The notes: generated by a model not told the origin, from the sequence alone. A stretch of DNA of 64,000 nucleotides from Entrophospora sp. SA101 (GCA_958430865.1 CAUDNR010001669.1:1834-65833); one strand, 5' to 3'. Counted from the stretch's first letter, positions 12,434 through 23,744 are shown. Translations and numbers: made by a program.

Positions 12434-13200
12434 AATTCTCGATAACAATAAGGTTGTTTCTAAAGACTAAATGAATAAATTTTTTTTATTTTATACAAAA
12501 AAACCATTTTGTGATAAAAGATTGGCGTCATCTCAATTCGGCATGATGTAGTAAATGTATATATAAATAAAATATAAATATGAATATGGTAATATATGAA
12601 CATATAAATAAATACATATGATAATATATAAATATATATATGTAAATATAAATGTAATAATGTAATAAATGTTAAAATAAAAATGTACATTAATATGTAA
12701 AAATGTATATGTAAATGGTAACAAAACTACATTGCAGCGAACCATCTACTGTTGGACATTCCCGGAAATGGCCATCTATTTAATTACTATTACTATGTGT
12801 TTCTATTACTATTATTTCTTCTAAAAATATTCGGCCCATGCCACTGTCAAAAATGTTTGAAGGATGATTAATTAATCGATTCCATGCTATGCGACAAAGT
12901 GTGTTAGGATATTCACACACTATAAATTTCACAACGAAGCCCCACTTGAAAGAGGACCGGGAAAACTCTATTGTGTGTCACCGCCAAATCAAACAATCAA
13001 ACATATAAATTCGAATTTTGTTTTTTATAATTATTATTATGCGTAGCAACATTTAACTATTGATGCGAATCAAATATGGCCTGACATTCAAAATTTTAAT
13101 AGAATTCAAATTGGAATATGAGCGTAACATCTTATGAATTGCCTATCAAGTTTTCACGTGAAAAATATTGTTGAGATATTGAAATATAAACTTTAATAGA
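12434..13200. other. AT-rich region upstream of VAC14 (copy 1)
   Basis: Its right-hand boundary is arbitrary. It should contain the VAC14 promoter, reading leftwards. 12540-12720 is almost pure A/T with TATA-like steps, and ORFs there are composition artefacts. 12740-13200 is of mixed composition, and I found no gene, tRNA or TIR in it. Copy at 38754-39520. Confidence 0.45.
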
Positions 13201-14290
13201 AATATATTATCCAAAAATCCTGCATGCTTTGTCTTTTACCTTATTGATTGGTTTACATATTTTTTTACATTGGATATAGTAAACTGCTAAATTTTCTTTG
13301 TCCAAACACCAAGCTGCCTCAGCTTCTAATGCTCTTTCAAACTCTTGTCTTTCTATTTTATTAAGACTTTTACTAGAAAAAGGTCTGTTTTCAGGAAATT
13401 TTAGGAAAAAGTTGTTTTTGCATCATTTTCAGGTCTTTTGTCACACCAAAAGTTGCTATTTATGACATAATTAATATATTTTAAATCACAAAGACTCGAC
13501 ACATATTCATGTTTTCATTCCTCAATCCTCACAGACCATTATCAATATATTCCATGAGATTTTCTTTTTAACCAACATGCTTCAATTCAAGGCTGGTTCT
13601 CCACAAAAAATTACAATTTTTACTCTGAATGTTTTTTAAAATTGCAACTTGATAATTGCTTCCAAATGAAATAGTTTTACCACGTTTGCAAATAACTTGT
13701 TTAGCACTGATAAATTCATGAAAATTAACAAATGAAGTAAGGAAGTTGTTTATTTTTTTTTACGAATTATAGTGAAACTAGTAACCTTTTTTCTATCATT
13801 ATGTTTGCTGATCTTTTCTTCATGCGGGCAGTGACATTTTTAAATTTTAAAGTACTATTTTCGAATCATAGTGTTGGCGGTGACGTTCAATGGAGTTTTC
13901 CCGTCCTCTTGAAAGCTGGTAGTGGTTACACCAACTGCATACCTTATTTGTACGGAATTCATCAATGTCTTTGGCATATCGTCCATGACTAAGAGCGAGC
14001 ATTTTCACAGGTCCAGGTGTATTTCCTGCAGATACCATTGAGTTATTACTGAATTTCTGTCACATTCAGTAAGCCTTTTTCAAAACTTATATATTTCTCC
14101 CATCTTGGACGCTTTCATTTTTGTTGGTCATATAAACTCTAGACTCCGTTGAAGCTGTTGGAGACATAAATTTAGATGTTGCTGGACTGTGCTAACTTTG
14201 GATGTCAGCATATTCTTGATCAATAACAGGATCATTGTCAAGCCATTCCTTTTTGTGACTTGTCTATTTTAATCAATAATAATAATAGTT
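13200..14290 (-). pseudogene. Decayed minus-strand locus, unknown (copy 1)
   Basis: Protein-like pieces follow one another on the minus strand with stops and frame changes: KEWLDNDPVIDQEYADIQS (about 14230), MVSAGNTPGPVKMLALSHGR followed by DEFRTNKVCSWCNHYQL and ERHRQHY (13847-14038), FHEFISAKQVICKRGKTISF (about 13700), and KIERQEFERALEAEAAWCL with QCKKICKPINK (about 13250-13370). The CxxC followed by HxxxH suggests a zinc-binding site. The last piece resembles CKKKVCRPIKQ in the decayed locus at 6905-8015. I cannot name the family, and a transposon origin is only a guess. Copy at 39520-40610. Confidence 0.4.
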
Positions 14291-14682
14291 AATTAATGTA
14301 AATTTTTATTACAGAGATTAATTTATTTATAATAATTGTCACTGTCCTTTTATCCATAGCTTGGTAAAAATCTCTGTGATCTGGATTTGTCGTTTTATTT
14401 ATGTTTCATCAATGATTCTTAATGAGAAGATGACAACTACTTGAGTTGCTTCTGGAGGTGCCATACTCGGGTTTTTAGTTTCGTTTGCATTTTTCTTCTA
14501 AAGCAATGTTTTGGAGCTTGTTTAAAACCATACTAACAAACATAATCAAATCTTCTCATATTTTTTCTTTAGAGACATGAGAAGATAAAATGTCTCATTC
14601 ATAAGTTAACGATTTGATCTTTGGCATCTTTGTACCAGTCAAGTTTTAAAGTGATAGGAGGACAGTGCTATCAACATAGGAC

Positions 14683-14801
14683 CAGTGTTGAAATTTCGTT
14701 GTGTAACCAGTACAAATTTAGAAACTATCTCCAAAAATTAAAAGGTTGATTGGTGTGTAATGTTACACCCCCGCATTCCCCGCACCGAATTTTCAACACT
14801 G
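14683..14801. mobile_element. hAT-type MITE with 8-bp target duplication (copy 1)
   Basis: A 119-bp element with terminal inverted repeats CAGTGTTGAAATTTCG and CGAATTTTCAACACTG. It is flanked on both sides by the perfect 8-bp direct repeat CATAGGAC (14675-14682 and 14802-14809). An 8-bp duplication and CAG...CTG ends are the hallmarks of hAT elements. There is no coding capacity. Copy at 41003-41121. Confidence 0.92.
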
Positions 14802-14809
14802 CATAGGAC

Positions 14810-16575
14810 GAAGATAACATTCAGAAAGCATGTTAAAGGGTCTATATGTGGATGTTTTTCAAAAGTACTCAAGATTTCATTTTCATCAAGGGAGATAAAT
14901 TTCCCATCTTGGTCTCATTAAATGAGAAGAGCATCTTATAATTATAGACTACCTTTTGAAGAAGATACCAAAGGTATATGTTTTGTTTAAAATTTAAATG
15001 AATTCTTCTTGGATAGTAAAAGTTTTTTTTTGAAACCAATAACTCTTCATTTTTTTCTGAAGGGATCATTGGCCAACCTAAACTAAAAAATAAGTATTTA
15101 TTTGATTTGTTTATTGTTAAAGAGTCAAAAATTAGATATGCTACTTAATTTATAAAATAACCAACAACGAAGAATGTTTATTAAAATTTGTTGTAATATC
15201 ATTTCCTTTTGCAGACTTGACTAATGTATTTATGTTTTGGCCAAATTACTCCCAAAAGTTGGGAAATTAGAGCTTTCTGAAAGCATTCGCAAGTTCTCAG
15301 TAGGCCAAGGCATGCTTCTTTAGAAAAGCTTTTAACAATATTTTCAAGAGTGAATTTACTGTTAAAAACAACTCATCCAATTTCAATTCCATCCTTTCCT
15401 GGATGACTTACTCAACCATTGTTAGGTCAAGTGGATCCTTCCAAAGTTCTTAAAGTTACACCAGTATATTTCTGAACTCTTGGTACTGGCCTAGAGTCCT
15501 ACTTTATTATGATCAATCAAAAATGAAATCACTATGATAGTCACATGGTGTAGGATGATTGACCAAATATTTAGGCTGTGTGGAGTATCGTAATTAAAGG
15601 GACATTGGATGATGGAATTCTTAGAACATTTATCTTATCTATATATAATATTAGCCATATTACCTATTTTATGATTTTGTTTATATTATCATTCAGCTGA
15701 CATAAATATTTATATTTAGTATATAAAATCATGTAAAGGTCATGTTATTTGTAAAACTTCAAGAGTTATAAATAAGCTTGGAATTGTCCAGCTTAGAATA
15801 ATTGTCTTAATAGTCTTAATTTTCATTAAATAAACTTTCTTTGTGAAAACCTTTTGATGAAAAAGTGCAAGTGCTTAATATTTAATTATTATTAATAATG
15901 TATCCAAGGGGATGATGCCTTTAGGACTTATGGATGTATATAAAATGTAGTGTATGGCTGGAGGATAAAACAGAGGAGACCTACCAGAATTTGTCTGCAA
16001 TAATAAGGATGGTTAATGACCAACACTAATAATATAAAAGGGAAACTAGCTAGAGAAGTAAGATTTTAGGAATTGCTATTAACAAAGGTATTAGTAAAGA
16101 GGCTAGTGCCATAATAGCATTCATTGTGTCAAACTCAGACTGCACACTTGCAGTACCTTAAAATTTAAAAATGTCACCACCCCCTTATATTCACATTAAT
16201 AAGGAAGAAGGAAAGGTGACTGTGACACTATGGTGCAAAGCATCTGTAATCATTAATTGTGGTAGGAAAATTAATTAAATCAGATACCATAATCAATATT
16301 ATCAGATTTATTCATGATTTTAAGGAATTATACAATTGGGGAAGGGAAAAATTTTTTTTTTGTTCATTCCCAACAGCACTAGTCAAACCTGCTCCAAAGG
16401 GGTAGAATTATTATTTTGCAAACCCCAGAAACCCAGAAATCAATTTTAAAAATTTTGTTTGTTGTCCAAACACATTTTTTACTAAATAAACATGGAACCA
16501 AAAGCTTTTATCAAACCATAATGATTGCAAAGTACAGTACAAATCTGGCATAATTGTATAATGGTAGTTTCTTCT
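14810..16575. other. Gene-poor AT-rich DNA with one coding scrap (copy 1)
   Basis: On the minus strand near 15200-15330 about 45 codons look protein-like (CLGLLRTCECFQKALISQLL, then GVIWPKHKYISQVCKRK, stop). They have no start and no recognisable family. The rest shows no gene, tRNA or clear TIR. Copy at 41130-42895. Confidence 0.4.
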
Positions 16576-16579
16576 CCCA

Positions 16580-16945
16580 GTTGCATTTACTTCATTGAAA
16601 ATTATTTCGTTGACAATCATTTGTCAACACCCATTTCATCAAAAGTTTGTCTCATTGAATGTTCATTTTGTTGAATGTTCATTTCATCAAAAATTATTTC
16701 ATCCTTGAGCCAGAGACTGAATGAGTTAGATGCAAGTAGTGTGGGAATTTAGTTAAGAAGTTAGGTGAGGAAAGCAGAGTGTGTGGGAAGTATGAGGAGA
16801 AATTTGTTTAATGAAGTTTTTTTTTGTGACAAAATAATTTTTGATGAAACAAATTTTTGGCAAAATGAACATTTGACAAAATGAACTTTCAACAAAACAA
16901 ACTTCCAACAAAATAACTGTTGACAAAATGATTATTGACAAAATG
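16580..16945. mobile_element. Fold-back element built of short tandem units (copy 1)
   Basis: The left arm (16590-16705) repeats units such as ATTTCATCAAAA and GAATGTTCATTTTGTT. The right arm (16810-16945) repeats the inverse units TTGACAAAATGAAC and AACAAAACAAACTTCC. About 100 bp of unrelated purine-rich DNA lies between. Long inverted arms made of many 12-16 bp degenerate units are the design of fold-back (FB/FARE-like) elements. Copy at 42900-43265. Confidence 0.65.
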
Positions 16946-17184
16946 AATCAGATCCTAAATTTCAATCAACATTTATAAAATAAATGATTTCAAATATTAT
17001 TTATTAATTATTAAAGCCTTAATTTTTTTAATATTTTTTTTGCAAACAATAACAATTATTTATTTAATTTTATTGCTAAATATTATTACAATATCATTAT
17101 CAATACCATAATTTTTATAAAAATTTACTAACTTTGAATTGTTTGGCAATTCTGTTAATATTTTATATATTTTGTTATGATCTA

Positions 17185-17382
17185 CAGTGAACCCTCCCTA
17201 AGTGCATCCTCCCTAAATGCACGCACTATGTATACCCTCCATAAATGCACAGCCCATCTCATCCCCAAGCTTATAGAGAGCTTATAAAATCACCCTCCAT
17301 AAATGCACACCCTCCATAAATGCACGCTCACAAGAAATAGCACTATGTTCCTGAGGGGGGTGCACTTATAGAGGGTTCACTG
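17185..17382. mobile_element. Tc1/mariner-type MITE at the right edge of block R (copy 1)
   Basis: A 198-bp element with ends CAGTGAACCCTCCCTAAGTG and, inverted, CACTTATAGAGGGTTCACTG. TA lies on both sides (17183-17184, 17383-17384), the target duplication of Tc1/mariner elements. Inside, ACCCTCCATAAATGCAC recurs several times. Identity between copies 1 and 2 of block R stops exactly after the right TA. Copy at 43505-43702. Confidence 0.93.
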
Positions 17383-17676
17383 TATTTCAATTGATCTATA
17401 TATAATTATAAAATCTAACATTTTTTAATCTAATACAATTATTGAATATTTCTATTAATTCCTGATCCAATTCATTATTATACAATATAGATAAATTTTC
17501 TAAATGTTTGCAAGATTGTGCTATTGATTGAAATAGCTTTCTTGAAGATTCATGATCATATTGTAAATTACCAAATTCACCATTATTAACATCCAGATTT
17601 TTAAGATTTTTTCCATTTATATTAATAAAATCAGACAATTCGGAAAATTGTTGATTGTATATATATAACTTCACAG

Positions 17677-17830
17677 CAGGGTTGGCAAATGCACAGTCCA
17701 TTGATGGTCTATTAATAGTCCATTGGGTCCATTAATATAACACTTTAATCATATTTAGTAATTTATTAATGGCAATGGACCAGTCCAAAATCCATCTGTT
17801 CTCAATGAACCAGTCAATTTTCCAACCCTG
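17677..17830. mobile_element. hAT-type MITE inside the F-box pseudogene
   Basis: A 154-bp element with ends CAGGGTTGGCAAAT and TTTTCCAACCCTG, flanked by the perfect 8-bp repeat CTTCACAG (17669-17676 and 17831-17838). The CAGGGTTGGCAA end is typical of hAT elements. Removing the element plus one duplicate restores the F-box protein reading ...NIEAVKLYIYNQQ... . Confidence 0.94.
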
Positions 17831-18075
17831 CTTCACAGCTTCAATATTTGGAAATGAAATATTTTTCCAACTTTTTACTTTGCCAGCATAAGATCTTAAC
17901 TCTAAAGTTTTTAAATTTTTAAAAGTTGATAATAATAAATCATCTAAATTATTTCTTTTGCAACAAGATCCATAAAAAATTATTGATTATGATTGTGTTA
18001 ATATTGCTTTTTTTAATTCGCCTGGTAAAATTTGTTTTCTTTCTGACCCAATATCTAAATATTTAATTTGATTCT

Positions 18076-18206
18076 AAAGACTAGTGCCGTAAATTATGAT
18101 GATGGTAGTAATTGTATTTATGGCATATAAAAAGTGGTTTCAATTACCTTTGCAACCACTTTTGCAACCATACTTTTTCCTTTTGTGGATTACAGCACTA
18201 GTCTTT
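18076..18206. mobile_element. MULE-like MITE inside the F-box pseudogene
   Basis: A 131-bp element with ends AAAGACTAGTGCCGTAA and TTACAGCACTAGTCTTT (inverted, one mismatch). It is flanked by the 10-bp direct repeat ATTTGATTCT (18066-18075 and 18207-18216). Duplications of 9-11 bp suggest the Mutator superfamily. Excising it restores KTQNQIKYLDIG in the F-box frame. Confidence 0.88.
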
Positions 18207-18842
18207 ATTTGATTCTGTGTTTTAATTAGCTGTGCTAATTCATATAAATCTTTATCATCTTTAGCAGTATAATGTATTTTTAATAATTGAATATTTTTTA
18301 GAAATATTTGTTAATTTGTCAAAAAATTCACCATTATAAGAACCATTCCAATGTATTTCATAAAGGTTCTGAAACAATCATCAAAATCTATGATAATTAA
18401 TTAAAAAATTATAATCTAAATAACTAGTGCTAAGCTTCCTAATACCTAATGAATGATCTAAAATAAAGTCTATTGATTTATTTTGTAAAGGAATTATTAT
18501 CTGGTTTCTAATATCATAACTGATGGAAATTATATATAATGGTGGTTTCCCTAATAGTTTAAAATCTAATTTAGTACTGGCTAAGGAATCCTTATCTTCT
18601 TCCAATAAGCAATTAATTAATATTTTAGTGCTGTCAAGAGAATAAAATAGATTTCTCCATAAGGTTGGAATACTGACATTGTGCCATTGTTTGTTGACAA
18701 GAGTACAAGAATATATTGTTTTGTAATCATTTACAATATATTTGAATATTTCAATTAGAAGTTCCGGTGGCAAACTTCTTTTTTTCTGAGATGGAACAAC
18801 TCTAAATGAAAAAATTTATTATTAATTTATTTTGAATATTAA

Positions 18843-19640
18843 AACTAGAGTGACAACAAGTGGCGGGCGACAACCACCACCACCATTCTTTTGATAAACA
18901 CTTACCCAGAAATTTCTCCTTGATTATTTCCTCGATTTCTCTTTCTTGATTCTTTACAATCGTGTAAACAAAATAAAAAAAAACTATATTATTATTGGCA
19001 CTTGGTGTTGTACGAAGATTTTTTTTTTTGGAATAGACGCGAATTGATTTTTTTTTTCTTCCTTGGAAAAAACAATCTAAGGTGACAAAACGTGAGTGTT
19101 GTTGTTCGGATTAGTTTGGGTCTCCTAAAGAAAACGTGTTAATAACTAACCAGAGATACTTTTTTTATTTGTATTGATATTTTATTTTAGTTTATAAATA
19201 TTTTAATTGGAATCAAAACGCGGAACAGATCTTGCTGGGTAATTATAAGATCCTTATCAACAACAAACGATTGGCATTTTGCTTTTCGTAATCAATAATA
19301 ATATAATTATAAATATTATAATCACCAGATGTCAAGGCAGCACATTGTTGAAAAAGAAACATTTCGATATGTGACGTTTGATTATCGAAAATTTACAGAT
19401 GTTGAAGCACGCACGCTACCTTGAACACTTTACAGTCATTCTCACGTCTTCCTCGTGTACATAAGGCTAATCTGACCAAGATTTCCATGATGATGTGATG
19501 ATGCAGTTGAATTCCAGGGGGGCGCATGGCCCTGGAGCTACATCAAGACTGCACCAATCGTCAATGACATTTTCACTAATCTTCCCAGACCAGAGAAAAC
19601 TGCTGGCATGCTGATCGAAAAGTTGCCTGCAACGATCCTA
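18843..19640. repeat. Promoter/first-exon module A (diverged match to 44320-45100)
   Basis: From AACTAGAGTGA inside intron 1, through the first exon and about 700 bp upstream, this stretch aligns by eye with 44320-45100. Landmarks in both are the donor GTAAGTG, AACTAACCAGAG, CTTGCTGGGTAA, GAAGCACGCACGCTACCTT, TACAGTCATTCTCACG, AATCTGACCAAGATTT and the palindrome CCAGGG...CCCTGG (19514-19535). The match is clearly diverged, unlike block R. The genes downstream of the two modules differ. Confidence 0.85.
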
Positions 19641-19968
19641 CCTCTGGGTAAGGATGGCTCTGTGACCAAGTCGTAACTCTGGATGAATATTAAGAGAATC
19701 TGCAGCTTGTTCAAAGCACAGGAAGTCACAATTCAGAGCAGGGTTTGTGGCCCTGAAATTGCATTCGGACTCTGATGTTAAGAGGAAAGTTGTAAAATAA
19801 TGTTTGTTTTGCATAATCATTTTCATAAATGCGCTGTTTCACTGATACTAACCAATTTATAATTTTGGGTAGGGGTTTTTGCCCAATCAGTCCCCTGTCC
19901 TGTAGGCTTAAATTATCACATAATTATATATATCTTTGTCAGCAATATGGCCAACAAGAAAAAGTCAT

Positions 19969-20332
19969 AAAATGGTTCGGATTTTGGTATGTTATAAATT
20001 AATCATTCCCAAATTTTCTGTTTCTCTTTAATTTTTGTTGACCAACTGAATTTGTTGTTTTTTTAAATGGAAACTTTTGCCCATATAACCTCCCACCCTA
20101 GGTTAAAGGATTGTAGCTCAATGAGAGCATGTATCTTACAAGTATAAAGGTGGCAGTTTGATTCTGCCCACTCTTATTGTGATAGTCACCATGATCACTG
20201 GCATCAAGGAGAATGCTTTAAAATAAAATGTTTCGGATTTTGTTTGGTATGTTATAAATTAATCATTTCCCCAAATTTTCTGCCTCTCTTTAATTTTTAT
20301 TTGACCAACTGAATTTGTTATTTAAATGGGGG
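19969..20332. repeat. Two ~100-bp direct repeats flanking a tRNA-like element
   Basis: 19969-20070 and 20225-20332 share TTCGGATTTTG, GGTATGTTATAAATTAATCA, AAATTTTCTG, CTCTTTAATTTTT and GACCAACTGAATTTGTT with small differences. About 155 bp lies between them, including the tRNA-like stretch. The copies are diverged, so the duplication is old. Confidence 0.85.
20107..20176 (+). tRNA. tRNA-Val(UAC)-like sequence, degenerate or SINE head
   Basis: A full cloverleaf can be drawn. The acceptor AGGATTG/CACTCTT has one mismatch and one wobble. The D arm is GCTC-AATGA-GAGC, with a loop of only 5 nt. The anticodon arm TGTAT-CTTACAA-GTATA gives anticodon TAC. The variable loop has 5 nt, and the T arm is GGCAG-TTTGATT-CTGCC. 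A-box and B-box like internal promoter sequences are present. The short D loop without GG, the TTTGATT T loop and the weak stems argue for a tRNA pseudogene or tRNA-derived SINE rather than a working tRNA. Confidence 0.5.
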
Positions 20333-20339
20333 TAGAGTG

Positions 20340-21140
20340 TGATTCTGGGTAAGCCTATATTTTTTCAAAGACGTGTCTTTTTTTGTTTATTATTTTTCTA
20401 GGCACCACAGAAACTTTAAATTTTGCATGACAGCTTTAGCTACAATTTGATATAAATTATTTATATTTTATTATGTGCGTTTTAATCAATTGTTTTATGA
20501 TGGCATAACTTTTCTCCAGCGAGTGTACACATTTTACTTTAAGAAGATTTGAATCAAAAAAAGCATTTATCAAACCTATGCTAAATGAAATTGAATGGAC
20601 GGACATTTAAAACCTCTTGCAATAAAACTGTACATATTAATCACTTTACCTAGATGTAAATTTGTAATTTATTCACAATATATCAAATTCATTGTCAATA
20701 AATTCCTTTAAGAGCTTTCACCATTTTTTATATATTTTGTTTCAATTCATCACTCCATTTTTGGCAGCTTCGTCAGCTCTAATGATGACATAATTAATAA
20801 ACAAAAAAAATTTTTCTATATTATGGGTTGGATTGTTTTTTGTTTGATATCCAATTTAATTGTCAAAAATAATCAAAACAAAAAGAATAAATGATTCTTG
20901 AAATATAAGATATTTCAGAGAAATTGATTCTTTATTCTAGAATATTTAAACTAGATATTAATATTTTTTAAAAAAAATCCATTTAAAGAAAAAAAATAAA
21001 TTTAAAATAGTACGTTTACATACTTTATAAAATAGTTATAATTTCTATAGAAAAGATCTTTAAAAACAAGTTCGAACTAACAAATCGTCAAGTTTTCTTT
21101 TTCCTTTTATTTAAAAATACAAAAAAAAATGAAGTATTAC
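20340..21140. other. AT-rich intergenic DNA, spacer A
   Basis: It lies downstream of AMMECR1 (minus strand), whose polyadenylation region should be near 20950-21140. A plus-strand exon-like piece after a TTTCTCCAG acceptor (about 20520-20610) reads CTHFTLRRFESKKAFIKPML and stops at TDI. I found no partner exon or family for it. Nothing else is supported. Confidence 0.4.
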
Positions 21141-21145
21141 TTGAT

Positions 21146-22261
<1,116 letters not shown>

Positions 22262-22320
22262 TTTGTTTTGTTTATTTTTTATTTTAAGGACCAAGAATAA
22301 AAGTTACCACCAACAAGGTT

Positions 22321-22353
<33 letters not shown>

Positions 22354-22356
22354 TTA
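22321..22356. repeat. (TTA)n microsatellite
   Basis: About eleven TTA triplets in a row, 60 bp upstream of the AMMECR1 start codon, so within its probable promoter or 5' UTR. Confidence 0.9.
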
Positions 22357-22929
22357 TAAAATTGTCATCGGATGGATAAGGAAGGAAGGGGATTGATTCT
22401 TAAAAAAAAAAAAAAGTCACAAGTACATTGAGTACATTGAATTAACCGGAATAATTTTCCCGAATCGATGTTGAGGTGTCACTATATGTATATTAATTAG
22501 TACGTGTTCCCCTTCCCTCGCCGGCCACTAGGTAAGCAAAGCAAACTTGTAAAAAAAAATTTTTTAATGCTTTTATTTTTTGTAATGGAACATAAACCAA
22601 CATTGAAACCACAATCTCTATTTCCATTGAAGTTACATACTTTGCAATTATTGTTTGACAATGTCATGGATTTTGTCATATCCGAGCTTTTTTCCAATTA
22701 TGCTTCTTTTTCTTATTATTTTATTTTTTCTCATTGGAATGTTTTTGTTGCTTGATTTGTAATATTGAATACCACTTGTAATTTAAAAACTTTCTATCAT
22801 TAAAATCAAATCAAATACTATCTGAGGTGTACAAGCACCTGGACCATTAGGACATTTGGCACTAAACAACTTTGTTTCATTATCCATCTTTTGGAAGTTT
22901 CTTATTGCTGATAAATTTCCTTTGTTCTT

Positions 22930-23240
22930 TCAGGTCGAAATGGCTCATCTTGTTACAGTGTGTTAAAACAGATGATTAAATATCAACACCAGCATATTGG
23001 ATTTTAAAATATCTTCCACCGTTAATTAATTCTACATAAAAGATAATTTCCCCAATTCTTTTTATAAAATTATCTGCATCAAGTGGAAATAAACTTCACC
23101 AAACTTCTTATTCATGCACATTGAAAATTAATATTCGCATTTGAATTATTGAGGGCATATCAATATATTCTTGACATCTTTCGAGATCCTTAATTTTATC
23201 CAATTCACCACTTTCTTCCATTCTTAATTGGGGCATACCG
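22930..23240 (-). pseudogene. Decayed minus-strand coding fragment, unknown
   Basis: One frame reads about 95 codons with three stops: MPQLRMEESGELDKIKDLER, then YIDMPSIIQMRILIFNVHE, FPLDADNFIKRIGEIIFYVE, LINGGRYFKIQYAGVDI and HFDLKEQR. The even protein-like composition across stops shows an old coding region. No family recognised. 22262-22930 also holds the AMMECR1 5' flank and a Cys-containing ORF (KVCNFNGNRDCGFNVGLCS, about 22560-22650, minus) that I cannot place. Confidence 0.4.
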
Positions 23241-23293
23241 CAACAAAACCAGACAAAGTGAACATTGGTATTACCAAGATCAAAATTTAGTTA

Positions 23294-23679
23294 CAGTCAA
23301 ACCTCGTTTCAACGGATCTATGGGACTGACCACCTAAATCCGTTGAAATGAGATAATGATGATATACAGGATCAACAGGAAAATTTTAATAATAATAAAT
23401 TTTTTTTTGTGATTTAAATATAATAATAATACTTAATACAATACTTGATATAATTTACAAAAATTTAAATGCTAATTAATAGTCAATTATTTACTGAAAA
23501 AACTAGTAACGTTTGTTGTATTGAATTTTGAATACTATATGATTTTATTGTTTTTTTTTTCAATGATTTTAAAGCTTTTAATTCATTATAATCTGCTTGT
23601 ATATTATTTTGTTCAAGAAAATTAAAAGCAGTTTCAAAAGCTTTTTCACATTTTTGGAAGAAGATAATTGTTGAGACAT
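23294..23679. mobile_element. Mariner-like debris
   Basis: TA followed by CAGTCAAACCTCGTTTCAAC (23294-23313) resembles the terminal repeats of pogo/Tc1-mariner elements. An inner hairpin pairs TTTCAACGGAT with ATCCGTTGAAA. On the minus strand 23545-23679 reads MSQQLSSSK then, after a frame change, CEKAFETAFNFLEQNNIQAD and LKALKSLKKKQ-stop, a piece that could be a transposase C-terminus. The right end is not seen because of the gap at 23745. Confidence 0.4.
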
Positions 23680-23744
23680 TTTAATTTCGTAGAATTTAGA
23701 GATTTATTAATTTAAAGAAATCAAAGAAAATGTTGATTATGTAG

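Larger units (their letters stand above)
1..17384. repeat. Block R, copy 1 (left-truncated by the window)
   Basis: This stretch is repeated at 26321-43704 (shift 26320), and its first 10.9 kb again at 53103-64000 (shift 53102). All lines I compared by eye matched base for base, including introns, AT-rich spacers and long A/T runs. Identity with copy 2 ends after the TA at 17383-17384, the right target duplication of a Tc1/mariner-type MITE. It contains the 3' part of SNW1, complete PSMA3 and VAC14, and several decayed elements. It could be a recent tandem duplicate or the same contig placed more than once. Confidence 0.97.
17060..18906 (-). pseudogene. F-box protein pseudogene interrupted by three MITEs
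   Basis: F-box proteins recruit substrates to SCF ubiquitin ligases. Exon 2 begins at 18801 and reads RSLPPELLIEIFKYIVNDYK, then CTLVNKQWHNVSIPTLWRNL, a good F-box. The C-terminal region is LRR-like (FKNLKTLELRSYAGKVKSWK; LKNLDVNNGEFGNL). It is dead as written. The exon 1 region (donor at 18906) has no ATG, although the paralogous exon in spacer B has one. There are in-frame stops and frameshifts (for example at about 18395, 18275 and 17985). A MULE-like MITE (18076-18206) splits QNQ|IKYLDIG, and an hAT-like MITE (17677-17830) splits NIEAVK|LYIYNQQ. The frame stops at 17396 shortly before the Tc1-type MITE. Beyond that MITE the minus strand still reads KIYKILTELPNNSKLVNFYK to a stop at 17060, which looks like the original end after a 1-nt shift. 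Only in spacer A. Confidence 0.8.

Noticed and set aside
12540..12720. Replication origin or centromere-like AT island
   Set aside because: It is only A/T richness with TATA steps, which is common throughout this window. Nothing specific supports it.
20107..20176. Functional tRNA-Val
   Set aside because: The 5-nt D loop without GG, the T loop TTTGATT and the mismatched acceptor make function doubtful. Kept only as tRNA-like.
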